64,000 nt of DNA from Mixia osmundae IAM 14324 (GCF_000708205.1 NW_014575562.1:993616-1057615), one strand, 5' to 3'. Counted from the stretch's first letter, positions 1-14,892 are shown. Notes: generated by a model from the sequence alone, not told the origin. Translations and numbers: made by a program.

Positions 1-457
1 ACGATGAGGTCATCTCGCCACCATGCTGGATGGTTTTCGCAGTGCTTCATCCAGCCTGGTCCGGCTCGATCTATGAATGCGCTGTCCCGACATGACGGTT
101 CGTCATCTGGGTGCTGCTGCTATGCTAGTTCTCACCATCGGGCTGGGATTAGTCGGACTTTGTTCTCGCTCTTGTAATCGCACTCGTCGATCAGAGTAAG
201 CGGAGGCGCCCCTTTTCATTAATCTCGTCCTCCACGCTGCCGATAGTTTATAGACTGATCAGCGCAGCCGCTTATATCGCGAATCTAGACTGAATCGGTC
301 GGCTGCGAACTTTCTCGTCGCCTGCACGTTGCGTCGTCATGTGCTTCTTCCTGACGGTCGCGCGTCTGTTCCCTAGCCAACCAGCCTGCGTTTCGATGTC
401 TACTCTGTCAATCCTCCGCTGTCTCGCAAACTTCCTCGACACCTTTCACAACACAAC
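1..457. other. Left edge and upstream region of the first gene
   Basis: No gene can be supported here. Two short open frames run in from the left edge on the plus strand and stop near 113 and 177. Either could be the tail of a gene that starts outside the window, but neither matches a family I know. The stretch from about 300 to 457 is pyrimidine-rich with many CTC/TCG runs and leads directly into the protease start codon. It is the likely promoter and 5' leader. Confidence 0.4.
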
Positions 458-1798
458 ATGCGTGGCTTGTCATTCATTTTGGCCGCTCTGCCCCTCGTGA
501 GCGCAGAGGTCGTGCTCGATCTCGTCAGACGATACCATGGTCCGTCACTCCACAAGCGGCAAGTGCCATCGCCGTCGCACTTTTGCACGACAGCTCACTC
601 CTGAGCAGAAGCCATGACCATCGCTCTGGCCATCATCGCTCGCATCGGGCCAACATGAAGCACCATGGTGCAGGTTACCATGCTGAAGTGATTCCGGGGC
701 AGCAACAAGGAGCGATCCTGCGCCATGGATCGCTTCACTCGCATGCCTTTGCATACTATGCCGTCGACTTCAAGACAGGCACCGGCCCTGGTGGCCAACC
801 GCAGACATGGTCCCTCATCGTCGACAGCGGCAGTCCGTTTACATTCGTGGGAGCCAACCCCGCAAGACCCTACAGAACAGGCCAAGCCAAGACGGCTCTC
901 GGCCCCTTTCAGGAGTCTTTCAGATCGGCCCATCCTGGCGTTGCTGGCCAGCTCACACAGGACTTTACCCAACTCGAGCCGACGCTCAACGCGGAGACTT
1001 ATTTCGGCGTCGCTGACCCCGCGCAATCCAAGGCGTTCAATACGGGCAGTCCGGATGCTGATGGTGTGCTCGGTCTTGCCGTTCCCGTCTACTCGACCTA
1101 CTTCACACCAGACGCTCGATTCTCATCCTACGTTGAGCAGATCAAGACAAAGAGTCTCATCTCCGCCAATGTCGTTGGCCTGTCGCTCAAGCGACCCACG
1201 ACGGGAGATGTTGACGTCGGTCAGATCTCCTTTGGTACACCTACCGAGCCGGGGATCGTCTGGACACCCCGCAAGGATGTACTCGGTCAGCCCGTCTGGG
1301 CTGCCGACATGACTATCCCTGGACTTGGCTTGACGAACTTTGCGGTCCTCGTGTAAGCTCTCTATGCGCTTTTGGCGTTTCGCTAAGGCCTTCCGCAGCG
1401 ATTCCGGCACATCGCTCTTCTTGCTATCTACTTCTGCGCATGCTGCTTTCGTGAAAACGGTCAAGGGTGCCGTCATTGATCCCGCGACGGGCATGGTCAA
1501 GATGCCCAAGGCGATCATTCCTCCTGCATTGGCCTTCACTGTTCGTCTGATACCTTTTTATGAGGCTTTGCTGACAAGATCACAGGTCGGAGGACAAGTA
1601 TTCACTCTGTCGGGTGAGGATCAGCTATTGAGCGAGGCAGACGCTACCTTCAACGGCTTCGACACAGCCTTCAGCTGGAGTATCTTTGCCTCCACGGGCG
1701 CTGAAGGACCGGGCAGTGTGATCTTTGGCATGAAAGGCATGGAGGTGCTCAAGACGGTCTACTTTGACTCTGACAATGATCGTCTTGGCTTTGTCTGA
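458..1798 (+). CDS. Secreted pepsin-like aspartic protease (family A1), copy 1
   Basis: An A1 aspartic endopeptidase, probably secreted. The start at 458 gives a clear signal peptide (MRGLSFILAALPLVSA). A short intron around 544-608 is needed to reach the main frame; its donor is uncertain. The first catalytic aspartate lies in IVDSGSPFTFVG at about 830. The second lies in DSGTSLFLL and is restored only after removing the intron near 1353-1399 (donor GTAAGC). A third intron lies near 1541-1585. The C-terminus keeps the family's GMKGMEVLKTVYFD and RLGFV motifs. Two paralogues lie at 36.1-39.5 kb; all three share a VKGAVID/PGAVDD-like block after the second Asp motif. Substrate is unknown; nutritional or wall-modifying secreted proteolysis is inferred. 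Family certain, exon 1 junction less so. Confidence 0.85.
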
Positions 1799-1896
1799 TC
1801 GTATGCATCCCCCCCAGTGGCGCTCCTCTTCATCTGCTGAGCTGAGCGAGTGAGTGACGCGTCTGACTGGCACGCTAAGCTTTGAGCAACGGAACG

Positions 1897-3195
1897 ATGG
1901 CGTCGACATCATCTGAACTGCTAGCGCTCTCTGCGACGACGGTGGTGATCCATCCGCTCGTGCTGCTATCTGCAGTCGACCATGCGAGCCGAGCCGCGAA
2001 AGGATCAAAGAAACGAGTCGTCGGTATTTTGCTCGGCCAAGAGACCAAAGGCAAGATCAATGTCACCAATTCGTATGCAGGTAGGCACGCATGGCGATGG
2101 AGGACATCACAGCGCTCATCTGCTAAGCGCAGTGCCGTTTGAGGAGGACGAGAAAGACCCAAGGACATGGTTCATGGACCATAATTACATTGAGAACATG
2201 AACGACATGTTCAGGAAGGTGAACGGTCAGTCTGCCAGCTCTGAACGGTGCGATACAGGCTCATGCAGGATCTGTAGCTCGTGAGAAGATCGTGGGGTGG
2301 TACCACTCTGGGCCAAAGCTACGCTCGAGCGATCTAGAGATCAATGAAGTCGTCAAGCAATTTGTCAGTTATCAGCTGGTCTCAGCTTGCCAGAGCTCAC
2401 ACTCTGCTCCTTTGACAGAGTGCACGACCTACCATGGTCATCATTGACGTCAGGCAGAGCGAAGCAGGCGGCTCGATACCCACAGAAGCGTATTTCTCCG
2501 TCGAGGAGATCAAAGATGTGCGCGCAGAGTCATCTCAGGGCCAAGCTGTGCTCACCAAGGCTCTGTAGGATGGAACAGCAACCCAAAAGACATTCATGCA
2601 TATCCCATCGGTCATAGAAGCAGAAGAGGCAGAAGAGATCGGCGTCGAGCATCTCCTGAGAGACATCAAGGATCTCTCGACAGGCACACTCTCTTCTCGC
2701 GTCTCAAATCAGCTCGCCTCGCTGCAAGGTCTCAGAGCTCGTCTGGACGAGATCCGGGACTATCTCAATCAGGTCGCTCTGGGAGAGCTGCCGGTCAACC
2801 ACCAGATTCTTTACAACCTACAAGATATGTTCAACTTGCTGCCTGCGCTCGAAACGGCAGAGAAACTACCGCCGGGCGCTCTCGAATCGGGTGCCAAGAG
2901 GCCGTTCACTGTTGCTACGAACGACCAGCTTCTCGTCATGTATCTCTCTTCTGTCATCAGAACCGTCATCTCTTTGCACAATCTGTACGGGGTTCTCTTC
3001 TGCCTACGCGCACACCAGCTGACCGAGCTCGCGCGCAGAGTAAACAACAAGATGGAGGCGGAGCAACACGACGGAGAAGCAACAGATGCGTCCAAAGCTA
3101 ACGGCTCGGCTACGCCGGCAGAAAAAGCCAAGCTGGCTCCCTTGCCCGAGAAGAAGGGTGAAGAGAGCAAACGAGATCAAGACAAGGGCTTGTAG
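1897..3195 (+). CDS. RPN8: 26S proteasome lid subunit Rpn8 (PSMD7)
   Basis: Non-catalytic MPN-domain subunit of the 19S regulatory particle lid, partner of the deubiquitinase Rpn11. With introns at 2081-2132, 2226-2277, 2364-2418 and 2518-2568 removed, the frame is continuous for 362 residues. The MPN domain begins at [11 protein letters not shown]. It has VGILLGQ, then [17 protein letters not shown], and [13 protein letters not shown], where the second JAMM histidine is replaced, as is normal for catalytically dead Rpn8. The C-terminal half ([23 protein letters not shown]) is the coiled region that binds Rpn11 and other lid subunits, followed by a lysine- and glutamate-rich tail. The ATG at 1897 is the first in frame. 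The gene converges on SF3B2, 108 bp between stops. Confidence 0.95.
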
Positions 3196-3303
3196 AGACT
3201 TGCATACGCCCAGCTGCATAACAACATCACTAGAACTTGAACCTGTCTCGATCCCGTCCTGAGCTGCCTCCCCTCTTTGCCTCTGTGCACGCAGCTCATT
3301 AGC

Positions 3304-5351
3304 TCACGAGGAAACATCGACATGGAGATCGAGCTGACCATCTCTTTTACGCCGCTTGGCAGCTTCTTCGGCGACGAAGCTACCAAAGTCTTCGCGGCCA
3401 CCCTGACCGCCTGATCCCCTCCGAGAAGCTTCATACTGTTGTCGCAGTTCTGCTTCTGACATGCCTTCCAATTGGGCGGGATCGATCGCAACATCGACAC
3501 CGCCGGCTTTGCGCTGCAATTTCCGAGAGGCATGAGCTCAATGCAGGCTTGAGCTAAAGCTGGTTCACTCGCCTTTGACTGACGGTCTTCCTGACCGAGG
3601 ACAGGCGCATCGCCAACGAACCCGCGAACATCGTACGTCCTATCGCTGCCCAGGAAACCCCTGACGGAGGCCTGCTGTTCGGGTACGACCTGGTAAAGAT
3701 TCCTCGGTTGACCGTCATCGGTCGCAGCAGTCGTATCTCTCTGTTTGCGCAACTCGATAAAGTCTGGCGTTTCCAAGCCTCCCGGAATGGTAGAGGCCAC
3801 AGACGCAAAGCCAGAGGGAGTTTCGAGTCCCGAGGGCGTTTGCAAGCCATCGGCGGGCGCGGATTGTTGGTCGTCTGCTTCGTCTGCTTCCTCCTCTTCC
3901 TCGACATCTGATTCCTCCTCTTCGGGTTCCATCTCGCCCCACAGCGATTTGTCGATAACGGCTTCATACTGCTATGCCTGATCAGTGGCATTTCTCACAA
4001 GACGAAACAGAAAGACCGACGGCATCACCAGCTTGAGCGGCAGGTCCATAGACATCGCCATACAGCGGTCGGTTGTATTCATCCGTTGGCGGTTTGCCCC
4101 AGCCACCCGGATGGAATCCCCATTGGGCTCCATCGGGTATGGGCGCATTGAGGCCTGGAATCTTCAGACTGGGATAGCTCGCCGGGGGCCCAAAACGCTG
4201 CATGCTGATGAGCCACGGTGGCGGCGCGAGGGGTGGTATAGATAGTGCGTCTTTCAGCTCGTCCGACAGATCGCCCGGTCGTTTCTCCCTGAGCTTGGTC
4301 TCGAATTCTTTGCCTTCGTAGTATCTGTTTCGATCGTCAAGCTCAATCAACTCTCTAGCCGCGGAATACGTACACCTCGCCAAAGTTTGTCATGGGCGGT
4401 TTTGTCTGATAGCGGAAGAAAGCATCGTGTAGCTTCTGGTAGTCAATGTCGATCTTGCCCATCTTTGGTTGCACACGCTCCCGCTGCTTCTGCTTGAGCG
4501 ATTGGTTCGATTCTTTCTCCTTTATCGCATCGCGCTGGGTGGCAATCCCGGTGTCCGCAATGAACGAGGGCAACATGAAGGGGGCTTTCTCGATTCCCTT
4601 CTTGCCTTGCAGGTAGGCGCTTTTGGCGGACCAATGAGCAGGAACAGGTATAGCGTTGCGGTAGGACTTAAGCTGGACGAGCATGTTGGGGTCGTTGGCC
4701 GTCACGTCTGCCCATTCGACGACTTCTGGGCGTTTGACGAGTCGCTTCAGTTCTGCTACCGAGAGACGGGCAAGTTTGCGTTGTTTGCGTTTGCTGAGCA
4801 CTTTGGGCGTCTCGCCATCGCCATCGTCCGACACATCGTCGTCGTCAGAGTAGATGATCTCTCCCTTGCCCACGGGATATTCGCCCTCCTGGGATAGCGC
4901 GGCCCTGTGAGTATGCTACGACTACCACCTTGCGACGTCGACTGACCTCGTCCTTGGTCTCCGGACCGGCTTCGAAGCGAGCAAAGACGTTCTTGAACTC
5001 GTCTGCCAGGGCAGGATCACCTCCGAGCTGCTCAGGCTTGACATCGTCGGCTTGCTCGATATGACCCATCAACTCGACAGCTCTCTGTCTCCTCGCCGGT
5101 GCAGGTGCAGCCATCCTCTCGCTCGTACTCGCAACGGGAGCATGATCTTCCTGCTTGATGATGTCCGAGTGACCGTTGAGTGTCGTGCCTGGCTCGAGTG
5201 GGGGGATATCAGAGGAGGGAGTGCTCGTGGAAGCCGTCGTCGTCGACTTCTTGGTCTTTGCTTTCAGTTTGCGGAGCTGTGACTTGGACAGTCCCGATGT
5301 CTTGACGCCCAGCTTCTCTGCCGTCGTCGCATGACCGTTCACCTGGGCCAT
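3304..5351 (-). CDS. SF3B2: Splicing factor 3b subunit 2 (SAP145/Cus1)
   Basis: U2 snRNP SF3b component that contacts the branch-site region and binds the SF3B4 homologue. The start at 5351 (MAQVNGHATTAEKLG) is the first ATG; the longer frame upstream begins with GTG. After an acidic, serine-rich N-terminus comes the conserved DUF382 core, with VAELKRLVKRPEVVEWAD, NAIPVPAHW and IDYQKLHDAFFRYQ. The PSP domain follows (PPLAPPPWLISMQRFGPP, then GLNAPIPDGAQWGFHPGGWG). A short final exon (3304-3519) ends with a basic stretch. At least four small introns interrupt it. The largest SF3b subunit, SF3B1, is encoded only 1.6 kb away, with the NAC alpha chain gene between. Confidence 0.93.
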
Positions 5352-5480
5352 ACTCGACCTGACAAGCCGATCCAAGCTCGCCCTGGCTGACACGAAATCC
5401 CTTTATATATCAGTCGAAGCAGGCGCGGCGCCACATCATCGAGGACTGTCGCTGCTCGAGGAGGAAAGGAGCCGTCAAAG

Positions 5481-6964
<1,484 letters not shown>

Positions 6965-9900
6965 ATGAGCGACACAGAGGACGATCAGAGGCCGGTCAGA
7001 CTGCTCGATAGCTGTACGTTCACCCTCTCTTGCCTGAGTGGACAAAGCTGACTGATGTCTCCATGGCCATCATCCAGTCACTGCACCCAAGGAGCTCCTC
7101 AACGAGTTCGCCGACGAGGATGCAGAGCCGGAAGAGTTCTCATCGGGCAAGTCGAGGCAGATAGCAGCTCGGGAGTCAGACTACCAGCGCCGACGGTTCG
7201 ATCGAGAGGGTCCACAGGTACGAGCAGATCCTTTTGCCCAGTCAGCTCAAGATGGCGAACAAGTCGGTACTTCCTACGTCGACACGATGCGTCAGGCCAA
7301 GCTGGAGAGGGAGGAGGAGCGAGTGAGGAGGGCGATCGAAGAGAAGAAGAATGAGCAGGCTGATCAGAATGGAGAGGACACGAAGATGGCCATCGATGCT
7401 CCTGATGCCACGCCTCGCAAGCGTAGGTGGGATGTGGCAGATGAGACGCCGAGACAGATCACCCAGAATGGCGATGGTGATACGACTCCACCGTCTGCAA
7501 GTCTCGCCCAGCAGGTCGACAACTGGTCCGCCTCGGGTCCCCAGGATCAACCCGTCAAGAAGAAAAGATCCAGATGGGACGAGACGCCCGTACCTGGCTC
7601 CGAGACCGTCGCTGCTACACCCAAGCGATCCAGATGGGATCAGACACCCGTCGGAGGTGACATCGTCCCGCCTCCCAAGCCAATGCCCTCCATGCCCGTC
7701 GAGTTCGCATTCACCGACATTGACAAGCGAAACCGATACCTATCTGACGAGGAACTCAACACGATGCTGCCTGCCGACGGCTATGAGATCGTACAGCCTC
7801 CTCCTGACTATGCGCCTATCCGTACGCCTGCTCGTAAGCTCATCTCTGCACCCGATGGCTCGGGCGGATTTACCATCATGGAGGATGGCATCTCTGCTGC
7901 TGCAATGGGCGTCGCGCCAGAGCTGCCGACGGAGATCGAAGGCGTGGGCGCATTGCAGTTCTTCAAGAAAGAAGATGCGACCTACTTTGCAAAGATCATG
8001 GACGGAGAGGATGATCCCTCGTTGAGCGTCGAAGAACTCAAGGAGAGAAAGATCATGCGATTGCTCCTCAAGATCAAGAACGGTACTCCGCCCATGCGCA
8101 AGTCTGCGCTTCGTCAGATTACAGACAAAGCACGCGAGTTCGGTGCCGGACCACTGTTCGACAAGATCTTGCCGCTCCTCATGGAAAGAAGTCTGGAAGA
8201 TCAAGAGCGTCATCTGCTCGTCAAAGTCATCGATCGGGTACTGTACAAGCTGGACGACCTCGTCAGGCCTTATGTCCACAAGATTCTCGTCGTCATCGAG
8301 CCGCTTCTCATCGATGAAGACTACTATGCTCGTGTCGAGGGCAGAGAGATCATCAGCAATCTGTCCAAGGCGGCAGGTCTCGCTCACATGATTTCCACTA
8401 TGCGTCCCGATATCGATCACGTAGACGAATATGTACGCAACACGACTGCTCGCGCTTTCTCTGTCGTCGCTTCCGCGCTCGGTATCCCTTCACTCTTGCC
8501 CTTCCTCAAGGCGGTCTGCCGATCGAAGAAGAGCTGGCAAGCGCGTCATACAGGTATCAAGATTGTCCAACAGATCGCAGTCATGATGGGGTGTGCCGTC
8601 TTGCCTCAGCTCAAGAGTCTTGTCGATGCTATCGCTCACGGTCTAGAAGACGAACAGCAAAAGGTCAGAACGATGACGGCGCTGTCTATTGCTGCTCTTG
8701 CAGAAGCTGCTGCGCCCTACGGTATCGAATCGTTCGATAGCGTCCTCAAGCCGCTCTGGATCGGTATTCGCAAACATCGCGGCAAGGGTCTTGCTGCTTT
8801 CCTAAAGGCGATTGGCTTTATCATCCCTCTCATGGATGCCGAATATGCCAACTACTACACCCGAGAGGTCATGGTCATTCTGATTCGAGAGTTCCAATCA
8901 CCCGACGAAGAGATGAAGAAGATCGTGCTCAAGGTGGTCAAGCAGTGCGCCAGCACAGAAGGCGTTCAACCTGCTTACGTCAAGGACGAGATCCTGCCCG
9001 AATTCTTCAAGAATTTCTGGGTCAGACGTATGGCGCTCGATCGTCGCAACTATAAGCAGGTCGTTGAGACCACCGTTGAGCTGTCCCAGAAGGCAGGCGT
9101 AGCAGAGATCGTCGGCAGAATCGTCAACGGCCTCAAAGACGAGAGCGAGCCATTCCGCAAGATGGTCATGGAGACCATCCAGCAAGTCGTGGCGAGTCTG
9201 GGCGCATCCGATATCGACGAGCGTCTCGAGCGGCTGCTCATCGATGGACTGATCTACGCGTTCCAGGAGCAGACCATGGAGGACAATGTCATGCTCGATG
9301 GGTTCGGCGAAGTCGTCAACGCTCTCGGTACTCGCGTGAAGCCTTACCTCACCCAGATCGTGTCTGCTCTTCTCTGGCGACTGAATAACAAGAGCTTCAA
9401 GGTCCGTCAACAGGCTGCAGATCTGACAGCTAAGCTGGCAGTCGTGATCAAGCTCTGCGGCGAAGACGATCTGCTGTCCAAGCTCGGTGTCGTCCTCTTC
9501 GAACAGCTCGGTGAGGAATACCCTGACACGCTCGGAAGTATCATTGCGGCAGAAGCAGCCATCGCCAACGTCGTCGGTATGACTCAGATGAACCCGCCCG
9601 TCAAGGATCTCCTGCCTCGCATGACGCCCATCCTGCGCAATCGACACGAGAAAGTGCAAGAAGCTTCGATCAATCTGATTGGTAGAATAGCAGATCGAGG
9701 TGCAGAGTTTGTCTCTGCCCGAGAATGGATGAGAATCTGCTTTGAGCTACTCGATCTGCTCAAGGCGCACAAGAAGTCCATCCGACGTGCTGCTGTCAAT
9801 TCCTTTGGCTACATCGCCAAAGCTATCGGTCCACAGGACGTTTTGAGCGTGCTGCTCACTAACCTACGCGTGCAAGAACGACAGAGCCGAGTCTGCAGCA

Positions 9901-10643
9901 CTGTCGCGATTGCCATTGTTGCAGAGACTTGCGGTCCTTTCACTTGCATTCCCGCCATCCTCAACGAGTATCGCACGCCCGAGCTCAATGTCAGGAACGG
10001 TTGTCTGAAGGCAATGGCGTTCATGTTCGAGTATATCGGCGAAATGGGCAAAGACTACATCCATTCTGTGGTGACCTGCCTCGAAGATGCGCTTACTGAT
10101 CGCGATGCTGTCCATCGCCAGACTGGCGCAGCGATCGTCAAGCACCTCGCTCTCGGTACTGCCGGCTTGGGCTGCGAAGACGCTCAGCTTCATCTGCTCA
10201 ATCTGATCTGGCCCAACATTGTGAGCTAAGCCTGCTCTCGAAGTGATGCTGCTCACCCTTTTGATCCAGTTTGAGACCTCGCCGCACGTCATCGAGAATA
10301 TGCTCGGCGCTGTCGAAGGCTTGACTGTCGGGCTCGGACCAGGTCTGCTCATGAATTACATCTTGCAAGGCCTCTTCCACCCGGCAAGAAAGGTTCGCGA
10401 AGTCTATTGGCGTGTATACAATAGTGGTACGTTCTCTCTTATCATTTCACGAACGAAAGCTGACGCTCATTTGTGCAGCGTATCTGACCCACCAAGATGC
10501 CATGATTCCGTACTATCCATCGCTGCCTGATCTGAGCGATGGACGAAATACTTACGATCGCGACATGCTTATGGTCGTACGCTCTCTTACTCCAGGCTCC
10601 CCCGTAGACATCATGCTGACGTTGCTCAATACAGTGGGTTTGA
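6965..10643 (+). CDS. SF3B1: Splicing factor 3b subunit 1 (SAP155/Hsh155)
   Basis: HEAT-repeat scaffold of SF3b that clamps the branch-site adenosine duplex. Five exons (6965-7013, 7078-10220, 10270-10426, 10479-10576, 10635-10643) give 1,151 residues, against about 1,300 in human. The N-terminus carries the family's RWDETP-type phosphorylation and U2AF-binding motifs ([27 protein letters not shown]). The p14/SF3B6-binding region follows ([15 protein letters not shown], then [12 protein letters not shown]). From about residue 450 the HEAT array starts ([21 protein letters not shown]) and runs to [19 protein letters not shown] and YYPSLPD. The last exon encodes only two residues and the stop. 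It is the most conserved protein in the window. Confidence 0.97.
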
Positions 10644-10816
10644 TTTGACTTGTACTTGAGCATGCATTGACGTGACCTCGCGTCCATATCGGCAATTTGT
10701 GATCGTCATGTGCCTGAGAAAAGGCTGGACGCGACTTTCTCGCCAGACCGGCTCAGCGTCATCGATGAGGTGTGCCTTGCCAGCTATACGATGAGAAGGA
10801 TAGCAGCATCGCCAGA

Positions 10817-13553
10817 ATGAATGACCTGCCGCCCGAGGCAAGCAGGCCAGGGCATCAGGCTATCCAGAGGGGGACAGCATCGGCGCCTGCCTCTTTCGAT
10901 GGCTTGAGCCAGCGCTATCGTCAGCAAGCCGGCCTCGAGGCTGCTCCTCCCCTCTCTCGCGACTCTTCAGGCTCCGGCGCAAGTCTACCCAACGGAGTTG
11001 TCATCTCAGCACCCTCGCCTCGCTTCATACAACACCACCATTCGTTCTCCTCTCAACCTCAGCGTACATCCCCTCACCTGCTGGCTGCACACCACAGGAC
11101 GCACAGCTTCCAAGACTCGACCTCGAGCAACGGATCACCGTATAGTGTCTCGCCGTTGAGCGGCAACTCCGTCACCCATGGAGCCTATGGACCGAGCGGC
11201 AGTGGCATCTGGGCCAATCTAGCGCCCGGCAGCGCACACCATCTTCGCCATTCTTCGAGCAATGGATCACTCAACCAGCCTTTCTACGGCGAACCGACCA
11301 GCAGAGGCCATTCACCCAATCGCAGCCTATCGCCAAATCCGAGAGGACTGCACAGCAGACATGGAAGCTCGGACAGCCTCTTGTCGGCCTACGGCGGCTC
11401 ACATAGTCTGTCGAAGCTGAGTCCAAGCGTCGGCCTGGGACTGCACCGACGCGGCCATGCTTCTGCAGATATATTAGGCGAGCCAGACTACTTCCAGCTG
11501 AGTCGCAGTCCCAGCACAAGTCCACTCGAAGGACCTTCAGCTTCGCCACGCGATCGCTCAAAGGAGACGCGGCGCGAATCTAGGACTCGCAAGCGGTTCG
11601 TCTGGGCATTTGGCTTGCTGTTCGGCAGCGTGGCCATCTACCTGCTGCGCTGGCATCTCAACAAGCCGCCCCCGCCACCAATCACCTTGCGCGAACCTGA
11701 TCAACAGGTGCGGTATAATGACGAAAAGGGAATCGCTTACATCTCGCCCGACCAAGCCAAACATCCGATCTTGGATCTTATGAGACATGCACATATAGAA
11801 TGGTCAAACAAGCTCGGCCGTCAATCGAGGACGCTCAAGGATGCTGTTCACGAATATAAGCGAAGATATAGATGCGCGCCGCCGAGAGGCTTCGACAAGT
11901 GGTTTGTCTTCGCCGGCAATCAGCATGCTGCAGCTGACAAACTTCCAGGTTCCGCTTTGCGCAAGAGAACGGCGTCATTCTGACTGACGAATATGACCAG
12001 ATCTGGCGAGATATCGAGCCCTTTCGCGGAATGTAAGCTCATCCCACGGCCCAGTGCAACTCGCTGATAGCCAGGACAGACCTTCGCAGATCTACAAGGA
12101 TCGGATGATGGATGTAATGGAAAGGCCCAGAACCTTCACATTCGTGTTCGACGGCGCAAGTCCAGTCGACTACAGCATCATTGGCGATTCGGTCAGCGAA
12201 GGAGACGATTTGGCTCTGCTCATCGACCAAATATCGGCATTGATTCCCGGTTCCATGACCATGACAGTCATCGCGGACGACAAGTCAAGCCACCAGAGCA
12301 CTTGGGAGTATCTTGACAAGCTGCGTCTGCTCGGCGCGGGCGCTTTCAAGGAGCATCGCTTCAATCAGCCTGACCGACCTATTGATGATCACGAGCTGCT
12401 CATGTCCGACACTGCCAAAGCATGTCCGCCTGAGTCTGCCGCGCGTCTCGACGAGCTACGCGACGGTACCGTACCCGATGCGCCGGAGCCGACCTCATGG
12501 CAGCCTGCCTCGTTAGAAGGCTTTATCTATGATCACTCGAAAGCCATGGACCCGTGTCTGAATCCGGAGATGCGATGGATACACTCTTCAGCAACAGTCA
12601 ATGGCCACTTGCACCCCTACCTCATGCCCTTCATGACCTGGTCCAAATCACACTTGCAATCCGACATACTCATCACGCCCACCCAGCAGCACACAGACGA
12701 GGACGAAGACTGGGAGATAGATCCCGAATGGGATGACAAGCCGCTTTCGGCTGCCATCTGGCGAGGGTCATCGACGGGATCAGAGTTCGTCAAGGGCAAC
12801 GAAGTCCGCTGGAGGCTTTCGCAGAGATGGCGGCTGCATAAGCTAGCCAAAGCGACACCGGGCGATCGCGAGATCATGTGGACTGTCGGTGATGGCCGTC
12901 TACGAAAAGTCACAAAGCCCTATGCTGAGCTCAATGCGGCTTATCTCAACGCGAGTCTGGCAGGCCGCCCCTTGCAATGTGATCAGGACACATGCTTGGA
13001 CATGGCCCTTGACGTACCGTTTTCGCCGTTTGTCAGTCTAGCACAGTCTTACAAAGTGAGTCTCGCTTTGTCACGAGGAACCAGTGCTGACCTCGTCGTC
13101 TGCGGAAGCACAAGTATCTACTTGACGTAGATGGCAATGCCTTTTCGGGTCGATTCAGGAGGTTCATGTTCACGAACTCGGCCGTTCTCAAAGCAACGGG
13201 ATATCCAGAGTGGATGACGGAGCGCATACAGCCTTGGGTGCAGTAAGTAGGTCCCATCAGTTTGCGAACGCGCTGACTTGCTCCTCAGCTACATTCCGGT
13301 CCAATTGGACTATAGCGACATCTATGATATCATGGCATTCTTCACGGGGGTCGATGGCAAAGGCGCACACGACGATCTTGGCAGAGAGATTGGACAGGCG
13401 GGCAAGGAGTGGGCGAGAGATCACTGGCGACGACGTGATATGGCTGCGTACATGCTCCGCGTGCTGCTGGAGCTCTGTCGACTGCAGAACAGAGACGAAA
13501 AAGACAGCTGGGACTTTGTCCTGCCCGAAGACACCCAATCTGACGAGCTGTGA
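10817..13553 (+). CDS. CAP10-type glycosyltransferase (GT90), type II membrane protein
   Basis: A Golgi-type glycosyltransferase of the CAP10/GT90 family, which includes the capsule xylosyl/mannosyl transferase genes of Cryptococcus. The ATG at 10817 gives a cytosolic serine/proline-rich tail of about 250 residues. One transmembrane helix follows (FVWAFGLLFGSVAIYLLRW), then a lumenal catalytic domain. Splicing at 11902-11948 restores FDKWFRFAQENGVILTDEYDQ, a strong GT90 signature. Later motifs are SAAIWRGSSTG, KYLLDVDGNAFSGRF and IQPWVQ. Further introns lie near 12034-12077, 13056-13110 and 13243-13288. The downstream stop at 13553 converges on the sterol oxidase gene. A wall or capsule polysaccharide role is inferred; the donor sugar cannot be read. 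Confidence 0.88.
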
Positions 13554-13682
13554 GGCTCTCGCATTTGTAATCTGCAGATCGGTGAATTTGGTTCTTGTTG
13601 TATCACGACAGAAAATCTGCTTGCACACGTTGTGTCTATGGTACAATAGCAGGATCAGTCTGACTGCGAGCTGCGATGATGT

Positions 13683-14892
13683 CTACTGCGATTTGGTAAT
13701 CTTGTCTGCGCTCTCGCCGGGCGGGCATGCCGCCTTCTTGCGCGCCTCTGCTTTGTGAAGCTTGTAGCTGAGATCGGTGCCAAACCAATGATCCCAGTGC
13801 CTGAACGATGAGGAGTAACAGCTCGTAAACTTTTCGTGATGCCAGTCTACAAAGAAATATAAAGCGTCAGCTTGACAACCGTCAAAAGGTGCTAGACTGA
13901 CCATGATGATCGGCTCCTGCCCAGAACGGTATCCAGTGATGTAGCGACCATGGCATGTCGTAGCCGCTATGAGCATCGATAGCCTGAGATAACCTCAGCA
14001 GAACAAAGATGTACCTGTCGAAAGGCTCGCTTAGCTCCAGTACACGGACAATGCGCATAGCGACCTACATTGTGAAGATGTGCAGATTGCCGCCGCTGAT
14101 CAGGCACCAGAGCAGAGGACCGCCAATGGTGCCTGTACCCAGCACGAGAATCTCGATAGGATGGGCGTATTCGGCAGCCAGACCAAAGGGCGCGGAGAAA
14201 TGATGGTGCAGCTTGTGCACCTTCTTGTAGAGGTATGGCGTGTGCATGGCGCGATGAGTCCAGTAGTGCCACTGAAAGAACGTGTCAACCTTGGGGACCG
14301 TCAAAGGCGCGCGAAAGGCTGACCATATCCTCAAAGAGGAAGAACATGAGCACCTGCCAGGCAATGGTGGTGATCTTGGGCAGTGGGACTTCGTGTGTCG
14401 CCATGCCGAAGTACTCGGCCAGCGGATGGAATCCCCAAATCTGTCCGCACGACGTCAGAGCTGTCTCGCTTTGTTCGCTGCGGTCGAGCTTACCTGCGGC
14501 AATTCTATGGTGAAGTGAGTCCAGAGCACATATTTTGTGCACTTCCATTGCTGTTCTGGTGTGGCCACCTTGTCCTCTTGGATTTTGTAGCGCTTCATCG
14601 CTGGGATCCGGTCGACGATGATCCAAGGCACGCATCGTCCGAAATAAAAGACTTCGTGGAGCAAGAAGGACATGATGCCCGTCGCCAGGACAGGATCGCC
14701 AATGAAGACATACCAGGCTGCCCACTGCCTCTCCAGCCAGTTCAGGCTATCGAAATCAACGCCGGCATAGATGTCGTTGGGCAGCTTGTTGGCGTGTAGC
14801 GCAGAGCCAAAGGAGGATGCTTGGGTATACGTCGATGGCGATACCGTCGTATTGGCCATCGCCGCCATATTCTGCAGCCATCCTGTCGCCAT
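13683..14892 (-). CDS. ERG25: C-4 methylsterol oxidase (ERG25-like)
   Basis: ER membrane di-iron oxidase that removes the C-4 methyl groups of ergosterol precursors. The start at 14892 ([16 protein letters not shown]) is the best ATG; the frame continues upstream without a better one. Across at least four small introns the protein shows [22 protein letters not shown], two hydrophobic segments, and the three histidine clusters of the fatty acid hydroxylase/sterol desaturase superfamily: HRAMH, HKLHHHF and [23 protein letters not shown] between them is typical for Erg25. The C-terminus ends in a lysine-rich sequence (KADKITKSQ-like) that could act in ER retention. Start codons of this gene and the next one at 15066 are 173 bp apart and divergent. 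Confidence 0.9.

Noticed and set aside
8898-9659. A 253-codon minus-strand frame inside SF3B1
   Set aside because: It lies wholly antisense to the conserved HEAT repeats, and its open state mirrors codon bias of the sense gene.
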